A DNA stretch of 21,012 nucleotides from positions 1 through 21,012 of the forward strand of contig DCIT01000007.1 of NCBI GenBank assembly GCA_002317145.1, read 5' to 3'. This DNA comes from Caryophanales bacterium UBA1719. Lineage in GTDB: Bacteria > Bacillota_I > Bacilli_A > RFN20 > CAG-826. This document shows positions 7,424 to 15,713 of the stretch, piece by piece. The position numbers and the translations under genes are program-made. A model generated the notes under the pieces. That model did no database searches and had not been told where the DNA came from. It worked only from the letters and a program-made list of their open reading frames with translations. The first letter of the stretch is position 1. Every line of letters starts with the position of its first letter.

Positions 7424-8634
7424 AAATTAATATTAAATGATTCAAATATTTCTTTTGATTTATTTTTATCAATATTATATTTTGAACATAATTTAAAATA
7501 ATTATCTTTAATTGTTTTAATGGTGTGATTAATTATATTTATGGCATCATCGTTTGATAAATTAAAATATTTTGCATAATTTAATATCTCTTTAAAATTA
7601 TCATCATCATTATTATCGCTGAAAGAAGTTGCGAATTTAGATTTAAATGGGCAAGGATTTATATCGTAACAAGGCGATAATTTCATTTGAGAGCCTTCAA
7701 CAATGAACGAAATGTTTCTTAAGTGATTATCAGTATTATTTATAGCGATATAAAATATTATTCTTTTAAATAGTTCTTTTAATTCATTGTTAACATTATC
7801 GCAATTACTTTTAATGATAGATACAATATCTAAATAATGTCCTCTTTCTCCATCATCTTTGTTTAACAAAGTTAAACATGATTGATAATGTATTCTTTTA
7901 TTTAAAGTTCGATCAAATCTTTTTGTTAAAAGAGTAGTTCCATAATTAGATAAAACTTCTACTTTAAATTCTGGGACATTAATATCTAATAGTTTTGCTA
8001 ATTCATAACAAACAGCTTCAAAAGCTTCAACATCATAATCATCATTAATAGCAGGGAATTTTGCTATATATAAGTCTTTATTTATATCATAGATATTGGC
8101 TTTTGGTCTTGCTCCACCTAATGAACTTCCGGCATACATTAACTCTAGTAGCCACTTTTGCGCTTCTTTATTTTTACTAAAATCAATAGAGGCTTGTTCA
8201 ATTTTGTTTAGATTAATAAAAGATGGAACGCTTAAATCTTTGTCATGGCTCTCATAATTTATTTTGTCTAGCGATAATCTAAAACCACCCATTCTTGTTT
8301 CATCATTTACATATAATAAATAATCAGAATCTTGTAATGTCTGTTTATTAATATTCTTTAGTTTAAAATTATGTTGCAACAATAATTTTCCCCATCTATC
8401 AGGCATTAGATCAGATAGAAATCTAAACATTCCTGATGAATTATTTGGATATTGAACACCCTTATATAAAGAAATTTCTGGATCAAAGTTTATTTTAATA
8501 GATGGATTTTTTAAATATTCATCATCATATTGAAAAGAATATATGTCTTTACCTCTTGTATTATCAATATATATTGTTCCAACAAATATAGGTTTATTGG
8601 ATGTAAAATGTTCATATAAATATATTTTTTTCAT
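7420..8634 (-). CDS. hipA: HipA family serine/threonine kinase toxin
   Basis: 404 residues, with the N-terminal subdomain and the kinase core. The phosphate-binding loop is GSSLGGARPKAN (169-180), followed by the ATP lysine in YIAKFP (Lys192). The catalytic loop is NNTDNHLRN (299-307, Asp302), and the metal-binding DFD-equivalent is SPCYDINP (320-327, Asp324). HipA kinases phosphorylate translation components, classically glutamyl-tRNA synthetase, to induce dormancy; the target here is not known. All expected catalytic residues are present, so an active kinase is likely. The start overlaps the stop of hipB by four bases (ATGA), a translationally coupled pair. Regulation would be through HipB at the shared promoter. 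It runs tail to tail into apt. Confidence 0.92.
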   Translation of the reverse strand: MKKIYLYEHFTSNKPIFVGTIYIDNTRGKDIYSFQYDDEYLKNPSIKINFDPEISLYKGVQYPNNSSGMFRFLSDLMPDRWGKLLLQHNFKLKNINKQTLQDSDYLLYVNDETRMGGFRLSLDKINYESHDKDLSVPSFINLNKIEQASIDFSKNKEAQKWLLELMYAGSSLGGARPKANIYDINKDLYIAKFPAINDDYDVEAFEAVCYELAKLLDINVPEFKVEVLSNYGTTLLTKRFDRTLNKRIHYQSCLTLLNKDDGERGHYLDIVSIIKSNCDNVNNELKELFKRIIFYIAINNTDNHLRNISFIVEGSQMKLSPCYDINPCPFKSKFATSFSDNNDDDNFKEILNYAKYFNLSNDDAINIINHTIKTIKDNYFKLCSKYNIDKNKSKEIFESFNINF

Positions 8635-8939
8635 CTTCTTCTAATCCTTTTAGGAGTCTTTAATTCTAAGTCTTGTATAGTTCTACCCATTTTATCATCT
8701 TTGCAAACATTCAATAGTTCGCTATCCATTCCCTGTAAAGCATGAAGAACCATAGCGTAGTTACCAATAGATACAGATGGTAAACCCTTTTCTATAGAAA
8801 TAACTGTTTGACGTGATAAACCACTTCTAGAAGCAATTATATACATGGGTATATGTCTACGTAACCTTGCTAATTTAATTTGTTCACCCATCGTCGCAAG
8901 TATCCTTTCTGTTTGTGGCAATATAACCGCTTTACTCAT
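8631..8939 (-). CDS. hipB: HipB-type XRE family antitoxin/repressor
   Basis: 102 residues. Residues about 19-72 form a helix-turn-helix of the Cro/XRE type (IKLARLRRHIP, IIASRSGLSRQTVISIEKG). A short basic tail ends TPKRIRRR. HipB proteins neutralise HipA and repress the pair. The start is fixed by AAAGGAG (8946-8952), six bases before the ATG. The promoter upstream has palindromes suited to a dimeric HTH. TGA serves as a true stop within the ATGA overlap with hipA, which argues against genetic code 4. Confidence 0.9.
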   Translation of the reverse strand: MSKAVILPQTERILATMGEQIKLARLRRHIPMYIIASRSGLSRQTVISIEKGLPSVSIGNYAMVLHALQGMDSELLNVCKDDKMGRTIQDLELKTPKRIRRR

Positions 8940-8945
8940 ATATAT

Positions 8946-9012
8946 CTCCTTTATGTTAACTATATTAGACTAAATATCATAAATAGTCAATTATATTTAA
9001 CATTATAGTTAA
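8946..9012 (-). promoter_or_regulatory. hipBA promoter with nested palindromic operators
   Basis: On the minus strand, TTGACT (8985-8990), a 17-base spacer and TAATAT (8962-8967) form a clear promoter, and AAAGGAG (8946-8952) is the ribosome site. The palindrome GACTA-N11-TAGTC (8968-8988) fills the space between the two boxes. A wider perfect inverted repeat, TTAACTATA (8956-8964) and TATAGTTAA (9004-9012), flanks the whole promoter with its centres about 48 bases apart. This layout is suited to looping or cooperative binding by HipB dimers (inference). Confidence 0.7.
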
Positions 9013-9109
9013 ATTATATATAGTGAATATTAACAAAATAATAATATTAATTTTGTATAAAATTAATAAATTAATTATTTTTATTATTAACTATTTTATA
9101 AAAATAGTA

Positions 9110-9117
9110 GATAATAT
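9110..9117 (+). promoter_or_regulatory. -10 region of ktrB
   Basis: GATAATAT (9110-9117) contains TAATAT. The predicted transcription start is near 9124, only about eight bases before ATG 9132, with no Shine-Dalgarno between. An upstream TTG (9117) lies within the -10 box itself and is unlikely to be the start codon. Confidence 0.4.
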
Positions 9118-9131
9118 TGGCGGACAAAATT

Positions 9132-10457
9132 ATGATAAAAAGTCTAAAGGAATTTTTTAAAAAGCAAAATAACTTAAAATATATTGCTTTCGGCTTTTTA
9201 GCAGTTATATTTTTAGGTTCAGGATTATTACTTATTCCTGGATGTATTAAAAAAGGAATGAATGTGAGCTATATTGATTCATTATATACATCTACATCCG
9301 CGGTATGCGTTACAGGATTAATCGCCATAGATGTATATGATCACTTTACTATCGCTGGTCAAATAATTGTCTTATTACTAATTCAAATAGGCGGATTAGG
9401 AGTCACAACTTTAGGTGCAGGATTAATCTTAGCCTTAAGAAGAAATGTAAGATTAAAAGAAAGAAATATTATTCAAGAATCTCTTAACGTTGATTCTGCT
9501 AAAGAATTACTAACTCTATTTAAAAATGTATTTAAATATACATTTGTAATTGAGTTTATTGGAGCATGTTTATCATTGATAACATTCTCCAAACATTATC
9601 AAATAGGAGAGGCAATATGGAAATCAATATTCCATTCTGTTGCAGCATTTAATAACTCCGGATTTGATATTTTAGGTGGTGGAATTAATCTACAAAATTA
9701 TAGTAGTGATATCTTACTTAATTTAGTAACATGCGCCTTAATCATACTAGGTGGTATTGGATTCTTAGTAATCACTGATGTTATCAAACATAAAGGAAAC
9801 TTTAAAAAGTTAACCTTACAAAGTAAAGTAGTTATCGTAATGACTGTTTCTTTACTTATATTAGGAATGTTTGCGATAAAACTAACAGAAAGAAATAATA
9901 TAACCTGGTTAGGAGCATTCTTCTTCTCTACCTCTGCTAGAACAGCAGGATTCTCAACATTTAATTTAAAGTACTTCTCTAATGCGGGATTATTGATAAT
10001 TATTATATTAATGTTTATTGGTGCTTCACCAGGTTCAACTGGTGGTGGTATTAAGACCACAACATTATTTGTCTTAATCAAATATGTTCAAAGCATGGTT
10101 AATCATAAATCCTCTAAAGCATTTAAATATTCAATATCTAAAGAAGCCGAGAAGAAGTCTGTAACGGTATTTTTCTTAGCTTTATCGTTAATCTTATTAT
10201 CAATAGTTATAGTATGTATCTTAGAAGTTAATAATAAAGATATTAGATTTATAGATATAGCTTTTGAGATGACTAGTGCCTATGGCACGGTTGGATTATC
10301 TACTGGTATTACTTCTAGTTTAACTATTGGAAGTAAAATAGTATCTATTATTATGATGTACTTTGGTAGAGTAGGACCTTTAACGATATTCTCATTATGG
10401 TATTCCGGTAATGATGAATACTTCCAATACTCTGAAGGAGTAGTCCCAATAGGATAA
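9132..10457 (+). CDS. ktrB: KtrB/TrkH family potassium channel-transporter subunit
   Basis: 441 residues from ATG 9132, the length of KtrB rather than the longer TrkH. This is the K+ translocating membrane subunit with four pore repeats. The four selectivity-filter segments are visible: SAVCVTGL (56-63), NNSGF (174-178), TAGF (271-274) and GTVGL (385-389). The glycine-rich gate loop GASPGSTGGGIKT (297-309) is also present. Hydrophobic helices fill the rest. It requires a cytosolic RCK ring (KtrA), encoded 28 bases downstream. The TTG at 9117 would add five residues but falls within the -10 region, so ATG 9132 is preferred. It is divergent from hipBA. Confidence 0.92.
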   Translation: MIKSLKEFFKKQNNLKYIAFGFLAVIFLGSGLLLIPGCIKKGMNVSYIDSLYTSTSAVCVTGLIAIDVYDHFTIAGQIIVLLLIQIGGLGVTTLGAGLILALRRNVRLKERNIIQESLNVDSAKELLTLFKNVFKYTFVIEFIGACLSLITFSKHYQIGEAIWKSIFHSVAAFNNSGFDILGGGINLQNYSSDILLNLVTCALIILGGIGFLVITDVIKHKGNFKKLTLQSKVVIVMTVSLLILGMFAIKLTERNNITWLGAFFFSTSARTAGFSTFNLKYFSNAGLLIIIILMFIGASPGSTGGGIKTTTLFVLIKYVQSMVNHKSSKAFKYSISKEAEKKSVTVFFLALSLILLSIVIVCILEVNNKDIRFIDIAFEMTSAYGTVGLSTGITSSLTIGSKIVSIIMMYFGRVGPLTIFSLWYSGNDEYFQYSEGVVPIG

Positions 10458-10472
10458 TAATATATAGGAGAG

Positions 10473-10478
10473 TATAAT
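10473..10478 (+). promoter_or_regulatory. TATAAT box in the ktrB-ktrA gap
   Basis: A perfect TATAAT ends seven bases before ATG 10486 and could give ktrA its own leaderless transcript. AGGAG (10466-10470) is also present but 15 bases from the ATG, which is too far for normal use. Read-through from ktrB is equally possible. Confidence 0.4.
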
Positions 10479-10485
10479 AAATATT

Positions 10486-11169
10486 ATGTTTAAGAGTAAG
10501 AAGAAAAAGAAATTAGAAAGTAAGATGACTTATGCTGTAATAGGCTTAGGTCGATTTGGCGGAGCGTTAGCTAATGAATTAGCAGCAAAAGGTGTTGATT
10601 TAATGGTTATTGATAAAGATCCTAATAAGATTAGACACTTTAGAGCAGTTACTGAGAATGCTTTTGTCATGGAAAATATAAATAAGAACTCACTTAGAAA
10701 AATAGGAATCGATAACTGTGATGTTGCGATAGTATGTATCGCACATCAAATAGATTCATCTATTCTAATTACTCTAGATTTAATTAATCTAGGAGTAAGT
10801 AGAGTTATCGCTAAAGCGCAGAACACTAATCACGGAATTATCTTAGAGAAGATAGGCGCTGAAGTAGTGTACCCAGAAAGAGATATGGCTATTAGATTAG
10901 CGAATCGTTTAGAGAACTCAAAGACATTAGACTATATTCGTTTATCTGAGAAGATTAATATTACTAAAGTTAAAGTTACTGAGAAGTCTAATAATAAATC
11001 TATATTACAACTTAAGATAAGACCGAAATATGGTTGTAACGTTATTGCTATTGAGTCTAACAATATAGTTAATGATAATGTTCATCCTGATTCAATATTA
11101 CATAAGAATGATATTATTTATGTTACCGGATCTAACGAGAAGTTAGATAGGTTGATTAAACATATATAA
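10486..11169 (+). CDS. ktrA: KtrA/TrkA family RCK regulatory subunit
   Basis: 227 residues. A Rossmann RCK_N domain begins YAVIGLGRFGGALA (16-29) with the nucleotide loop GLGRFG (20-25) and the acidic Asp43 at the end of strand two. A C-terminal RCK_C domain (about 150-227) ends HPDSILHKNDIIYVTGSNEKL. KtrA forms a cytosolic octameric ring that gates KtrB in response to ATP/ADP and, in some species, cyclic di-AMP. A lysine-rich leader (FKSKKKKKLESK) precedes the usual family start; a shorter start at Met14 is possible but has no better ribosome site. It pairs with ktrB and is followed by a strong terminator. Confidence 0.92.
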   Translation: MFKSKKKKKLESKMTYAVIGLGRFGGALANELAAKGVDLMVIDKDPNKIRHFRAVTENAFVMENINKNSLRKIGIDNCDVAIVCIAHQIDSSILITLDLINLGVSRVIAKAQNTNHGIILEKIGAEVVYPERDMAIRLANRLENSKTLDYIRLSEKINITKVKVTEKSNNKSILQLKIRPKYGCNVIAIESNNIVNDNVHPDSILHKNDIIYVTGSNEKLDRLIKHI

Positions 11170-11174
11170 TACAA

Positions 11175-11205
11175 AAAAACTGCATTCTTAGCGAATGCAG
11201 TTTTT
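11175..11205 (+). terminator. bidirectional intrinsic terminator after ktrA
   Basis: AAAAACTGCATTC (11175-11187) and GAATGCAGTTTTT (11193-11205) form a perfect 13-bp stem with a TTAGC loop, flanked by T-tracts in both directions. It lies between convergent ktrA and the lipoprotein gene ending at 11223, so it can serve both. Confidence 0.9.
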
Positions 11206-11222
11206 AATTTAGTAACAGTATA

Positions 11223-13073
11223 TTATTTTGTAGTAATTTTTGGGCAAATCACAATATCACTACAAACCGCAGCAAATTTTAATTTTTTTAATTCTTCATG
11301 AGAATTTATATAATCATCATAAATTGCTTGCATACAATCTGTCTTAGATGAATCCGATGTATAATTTTTGAAAACGTTTTTTACAATTGTATATTTTTCG
11401 GTTTCATCATTTTGAACAATCGCATCAAATTTAACAGCATAATCTTTTGGTTCTGCATTTTCGGCTTGAGTTATGCTAATGGTGGTATCACTAATGCCGT
11501 CATCAAAACTCATAATTGCTTTATTATTTAATGTGCTATCTCCACCGTTTGTTCCTTTTATAGTTTTAGTTTCTTTAACGTTTGTTATTCCAACATAAGT
11601 AGGAACCCCTGATTCATAGAAAGAATAATCAAGTGGTCTGCCAAAAGTTAATTTTAACGCTTTTAAGCTCACGCTTTCAAGCTTTTGCGCGATCTCTTCA
11701 CTTTGAGTAGCGTTTGTAATAACAACTAACGCTTTATTATCGTTTTTAACATCTTCAGGTATTTCATCTGTATAATCATAAGGAACAAAAACTCTTATGT
11801 ATTCTTGGTTGTTCTGATCGACATATTTTAATACACCTTTGAAATAGTTTTTCAATTCATCATAATTATCTAACGACTCGTATGTCCTATTTAATTGAAA
11901 TAAATAGCTAGCTTCTTCATCAGTAAAAGTGATATCAAAATTTGCTAATGGTTGAGGGCCGTTTGGTGCCACAACTCTAAAGCATGAATTTTCTAATGGT
12001 TCTACCCAAGCGAATTCCGCAATATCATTTCCTATACCTGCAGAAACTAATAACTCTTTTTCTGTATCAGCATCTTTTTCAAATATAGGAGTTGAGCTAA
12101 ATGATTGATAAACTTTTGGTGAAAAACTATTTGTTAAAGTAGTATCCGCAGTACCTTTAATTTTAACAGTCTCATTATCTTTAGCGGCAATGTTAAATTC
12201 AAATTCTAAATTTTCATAAATATTTTCGTTACCATTCTCTAATAATTTATCATTATTTATTTTGACCATTATGTATTGATCACCATATTCTGAATCGGTA
12301 TATATAGAAGTTGTTGTAGCAATTTCAATAGGCTCATTTTTATTTGATTCCTCTTTCTTAGTTCCGTATACAGTACATGTTGTATCGTTGGTTAATGTAA
12401 CAAACTCATTATTATATTTAAATGCGAATCTTTGATAGTCTTCACAAATATCAAATTTTGAATAATTCGAATAATATTCGAAACTTTCAGGGTTGTTTTT
12501 TGAATAAGAAATTCCTCCTTCTTCACCCGTGTTAAAATGTAAATACGGTGATTGTTCATACAAATCAGAAATATTAAAAACACGACCCTTATTGGACTCT
12601 TCTTTACCTTGCGCAGTATAGTATCTTTCTGTATCTCTATAACTTATGACAATTGGACTAGTGAAATATTCGCCTTTAATTGTTAATTTAAAAGTTTCAA
12701 ACCCTTCTTTTCCTGCTTTGTCACTTAAAGGTAAATAATCAAAATGAAAACCTTCTGTTAAAGGTCCTTTACTTTGATAAATAGCGTTTCCATAACCTAC
12801 ATAAGGTTTTAAAGCATCCCCTGTATATTCTACGGAAGTTTCGTTATAGACAGGTTTTCTTAAATGAACATATTTACCTTCTTTTGGTTTTATAGTTATA
12901 ACAGCATCTTTACCAAATTCAAGATTTCCGTAACTAACATCTAAGAATTTATCACCATACATTGTAATGTGTGGTTGATTAAGATTATTATTTTTATTAC
13001 ATCCTACTAATATAGCGGTTGCAGATAAAGCAAATAATCCTAATGCACTAACGTTTCTAATATTTTTATTCAT
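11223..13073 (-). CDS. large lipoprotein of unknown function
   Basis: 616 residues. The signal peptide ends in lipobox AILVGC (Cys25), so it should be anchored on the outer face of the membrane. The rest is rich in Asn, Glu, Lys and aromatic residues and looks like alternating beta strands (for example ITIKPKEGKYVHLRKPVYN and DTTISITQAENAEPKDYAVKF). This is compatible with Ig-like or beta-sandwich modules, but I recognise no family. Three cysteines remain in the mature part after Cys25 (in DICEDY, TTCTVY and NSCFRV, before a further group near the C-terminus). It is the last gene of a three-gene operon: AAGGAG stands about 11 bases before the ATG and its upstream neighbour ends 20 bases earlier. 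It stops at the shared terminator. Surface binding or adhesion is only a guess. Confidence 0.75.
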   Translation of the reverse strand: MNKNIRNVSALGLFALSATAILVGCNKNNNLNQPHITMYGDKFLDVSYGNLEFGKDAVITIKPKEGKYVHLRKPVYNETSVEYTGDALKPYVGYGNAIYQSKGPLTEGFHFDYLPLSDKAGKEGFETFKLTIKGEYFTSPIVISYRDTERYYTAQGKEESNKGRVFNISDLYEQSPYLHFNTGEEGGISYSKNNPESFEYYSNYSKFDICEDYQRFAFKYNNEFVTLTNDTTCTVYGTKKEESNKNEPIEIATTTSIYTDSEYGDQYIMVKINNDKLLENGNENIYENLEFEFNIAAKDNETVKIKGTADTTLTNSFSPKVYQSFSSTPIFEKDADTEKELLVSAGIGNDIAEFAWVEPLENSCFRVVAPNGPQPLANFDITFTDEEASYLFQLNRTYESLDNYDELKNYFKGVLKYVDQNNQEYIRVFVPYDYTDEIPEDVKNDNKALVVITNATQSEEIAQKLESVSLKALKLTFGRPLDYSFYESGVPTYVGITNVKETKTIKGTNGGDSTLNNKAIMSFDDGISDTTISITQAENAEPKDYAVKFDAIVQNDETEKYTIVKNVFKNYTSDSSKTDCMQAIYDDYINSHEELKKLKFAAVCSDIVICPKITTK

Positions 13074-13093
13074 AACTTTAATTTCTCCTTAAA

Positions 13094-13831
13094 TTAATAA
13101 AATCTAGCATTCATACTTATATCTAAATTTAATGAACCTGTAGTCTCAACATATGATTGAAAAACATAATCACTTTTGCTAGTGCCCTTCCAAGTTCCAA
13201 ACCCTAATGAATAATTAGCGTTGATTTTAAGAGATGCAGATTTTAGATAACCATGATTATCTGTACTTATTGAAGCATTAATAGATCCGTTTCCAGTAGA
13301 AGAAGGACTAATAGAAAATGATGCTAAATATTCAGGTAAAACTTTCATATATTGAGCAATGCCAAATGCTGCAACGCCAATTCCAACAAGTTTGTCATTA
13401 AAACTAGCTGAAGCTCCTACACCTAAACATCCTGAATTTAAATAATATTTCATATTAACCTTTAAACCAGTAACATCTGATAATGTATCGATTCCAAATA
13501 AATTATCATAATAATATTGAATCTTTGTTAAAGCTTCTGATGTTATACAAACAGTTGGAGAATCTTTAATATCGAAGACAAAATTACTTAAATTATGATT
13601 GTAATTGTGTGTATCTTTATTTTCAGTTGTAAGTTTTGTAGCGGTACCATCTAACCTAGCTTTATTCACTTTTACTTCATATTCACTATTTACATAATCA
13701 TACATGTGTTGGTCGTAATTTTTTGTTACATACTCATATGCATCCATAAAACTAACGGTACGATTGCAGCTAGTTGCTAATCCTATAACCGGTAATGCAG
13801 CTAGTAATGAAATTCTTTTTATTGCTTTCAT
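13094..13831 (-). CDS. small lipoprotein of unknown function
   Basis: 245 residues from the ATG at 13831. That start is fixed by AAGGAGG (13840-13846), eight bases upstream; a GTG seven codons earlier would place this ribosome site inside the coding sequence. The signal peptide ends GLATSC (Cys22), a slightly unusual but acceptable lipobox. The mature part has runs of alternating hydrophobic residues with Gly/Ser/Asn, such as GSINASISTDNHG and SASLKINANYSLGFG. These suggest amphipathic beta strands, but no family is recognised. The ribosome site overlaps the stop of the preceding membrane-protein gene, so translation is probably coupled. Second gene of the envelope operon. Confidence 0.75.
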   Translation of the reverse strand: MKAIKRISLLAALPVIGLATSCNRTVSFMDAYEYVTKNYDQHMYDYVNSEYEVKVNKARLDGTATKLTTENKDTHNYNHNLSNFVFDIKDSPTVCITSEALTKIQYYYDNLFGIDTLSDVTGLKVNMKYYLNSGCLGVGASASFNDKLVGIGVAAFGIAQYMKVLPEYLASFSISPSSTGNGSINASISTDNHGYLKSASLKINANYSLGFGTWKGTSKSDYVFQSYVETTGSLNLDISMNARFY

Positions 13832-13844
13832 AACTTTCTCCTCC

Positions 13845-15455
13845 TTATTCACTTATTTTTTTATAAGCAAGATTAATAGCATATTTATGCTTCTTGCTTA
13901 TTAAGGTTCTATCAATCTCTAAACTATAGAAGCCATCATCATCCACAGCTAAACCGCCATTATCATCATAAACAAAGTTTGCTAATGAGGAAGTTAATAG
14001 AGTAGATTTTGTATAGTCTATTCCATCAATAATAATTGCTGAATTTGCTAAATCAAATTCATAATCGGTTTTCATGCTATCTTTTATTTTGAATTTAGCA
14101 GTATATGTTCTATTAGTAAATGCGATGCTCTTATCAACAGCTACTATTCCTGAAACTTCACCAGTTTCTAAATCGATTCCCCATAATGGATCAACCATGT
14201 ATACTTCTGGAGTTTCTAATGGGCAAGTTTCAGCATCGACTTTATCAATCTCTTTACCATTTATATAGTAAGGTAATGACACTTCATCAGCATAACCATT
14301 TGTTCTATCAAGTTTTGCATCAAGTTTAATATTGAATTCACCTTTTACTTTGGTGCAATCTTCTCTATCAACGTTGCTTCTATAAACAACATCTGGACCG
14401 TTAACATTTAATAAGAATCTATCAATAAATCCTTCTTTGTTAATATTTATACCGCATTCAAATGTTCCAGTGCCTGTAAAGTTAAAATCAATTAACGCTT
14501 CTTTATCAAAGAATTTACTTAAATCAGTAATATTAATATATATACCTAATCTATCATTATTATTTAAATATTTAATTTCGCAAGCTTCTTTCTTTAATAC
14601 ATTATCAACAATAGCATTAAATTGTTCAAAATTGTAATCATAGACTTGATGGAACATTAACATTGATATACTTGTTAAACTTCCGCTTAACTTTGATGAA
14701 TCGATTTCAATTATTGAAGTAGTAGATCCGTTATCTCCTGCTGGTTCCGCTGGTTTAAACTTAATATCTTCAGTCACATCTGAATCAGCTTCGTCACCAG
14801 AGAAGCCCGATAAAATTAGCATATCTCTATAGGACATTCTGTTGTTATAATGAACGCCATTCCAAGAAACGCTTGCTTGATTTGAACTTGATAAAACGCC
14901 TTCTTCATCATATTTTTCAAAAGTAGCATTTTTAACTTCAAACTTTGAAAGTTTTAAATCAACATTAACATTATCAGCGACTTTAAAATCATATGCAGAC
15001 ACTAATTTTAAAGCATCAGCTCTATTAATTTCAGATCCACCAAGTTTTTGTAATATTGTTTTATTCTCTTGAACTGCCTTATAAATAAAGTGTCCGCCAG
15101 CTAAAGCACCGCCAACACCTACAACACAAGCAGTTGCAATAATTGCAGCTTTTTTATTAAATTTCTTTCCTGTTGCTGGTTTATGAGACCCTTTCTTAAA
15201 TGAGAATAAATGACAGCGACCTAAATTATGTTTAGGTACTTCATAATAGGTATCTCCTATTAACCACCAATCACGGTCAGCTAATAATAAATTATTGACT
15301 TTATCATTAGTAGCCTTTCTGTAATCATTTGATGTTTTATTGTTATCAAATGCCTTTACTTCGTCCTTGCTAAAATGAAGTAAATTCTTGTTTTTACCAT
15401 ACTTATCGTTATACTCTTTCAAAGTATGATTAGTTAAAATATTTCCGACTTTCAT
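13845..15455 (-). CDS. single-pass membrane protein of unknown function
   Basis: 536 residues from the ATG at 15455. GGAGGG (15461-15466) lies five bases before it, so this start is better than the TTG seven codons earlier. Residues 1-101 are hydrophilic and basic just before the membrane segment (KKFNKKAA), then one hydrophobic helix follows (about 103-125, AAIIATACVVGVGGALAGGHF). The remaining 410 residues should be outside the cell, giving an N-in/C-out protein. The external part has beta-rich stretches (TGTGTFECGININKEGFIDRFLLNVNG) that resemble in style the 245-residue lipoprotein encoded next. The cytosolic part contains DRDWWLIGDTYYEVPKHNLGRC (61-81 region), unrecognised. First gene of a three-gene operon with a clear promoter. 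Confidence 0.75.
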   Translation of the reverse strand: MKVGNILTNHTLKEYNDKYGKNKNLLHFSKDEVKAFDNNKTSNDYRKATNDKVNNLLLADRDWWLIGDTYYEVPKHNLGRCHLFSFKKGSHKPATGKKFNKKAAIIATACVVGVGGALAGGHFIYKAVQENKTILQKLGGSEINRADALKLVSAYDFKVADNVNVDLKLSKFEVKNATFEKYDEEGVLSSSNQASVSWNGVHYNNRMSYRDMLILSGFSGDEADSDVTEDIKFKPAEPAGDNGSTTSIIEIDSSKLSGSLTSISMLMFHQVYDYNFEQFNAIVDNVLKKEACEIKYLNNNDRLGIYINITDLSKFFDKEALIDFNFTGTGTFECGININKEGFIDRFLLNVNGPDVVYRSNVDREDCTKVKGEFNIKLDAKLDRTNGYADEVSLPYYINGKEIDKVDAETCPLETPEVYMVDPLWGIDLETGEVSGIVAVDKSIAFTNRTYTAKFKIKDSMKTDYEFDLANSAIIIDGIDYTKSTLLTSSLANFVYDDNGGLAVDDDGFYSLEIDRTLISKKHKYAINLAYKKISE

Positions 15456-15482
15456 ATAAGCCCTCCATATAGACAATATAAT

Positions 15483-15540
15483 AATATAGACCTATTTTAA
15501 GGTTATTTCAACAATAATTTACCATGTGGTTATTTCAACA
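15483..15540 (-). promoter_or_regulatory. promoter of the envelope operon with repeated TGTTGAAATAACC
   Basis: On the minus strand, -35 TTGAAA (15506-15511), a 17-base spacer and -10 TATATT (15483-15488) form a good promoter. The 13-base sequence TGTTGAAATAACC containing the -35 (15501-15513) is repeated exactly at 15528-15540, 27 bases upstream. That spacing could be a pair of sites for an activator or repressor. A short palindrome GGTAT-N7-ATACC (15541-15557) lies just upstream. Confidence 0.6.
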
Positions 15541-15597
15541 GGTATTGTTTCTATACCTTATATTATAGATATATTTATACATGCGCATTGATATGTT

Positions 15598-15643
15598 TAT
15601 AGGGTGAAACTAAACGAAAAATATCGTCCAGATTCACCCTATA
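15598..15643. repeat. perfect 11-bp inverted repeat with internal small hairpin
   Basis: TATAGGGTGAA (15598-15608) and TTCACCCTATA (15633-15643) are perfect inverted copies separated by 24 bases that contain a smaller ACGA/TCGT pair. There is no T-tract on either side, so it is not a standard terminator. It lies after the stop of the UDG-like gene and upstream of the envelope operon promoter. Confidence 0.6.
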
Positions 15644-15713
15644 TAAGTAAATATTAGTTTAAAGAGAACAAAAATTCATAAATATCAAATTTAAAATTTA
15701 GTGATTAGATTTA

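Noticed and set aside
9117..9131. TTG start for ktrB
   Set aside because: The codon overlaps the last base of the -10 box; ATG 9132 gives a normal KtrB length.
13832..13852. GTG start of the small lipoprotein gene
   Set aside because: The strong AAGGAGG would be inside the coding sequence; the ATG at 13831 follows it at the right distance and gives a normal signal peptide.
15456..15476. TTG start of the membrane protein gene
   Set aside because: GGAGGG lies within that extension and serves the ATG at 15455.
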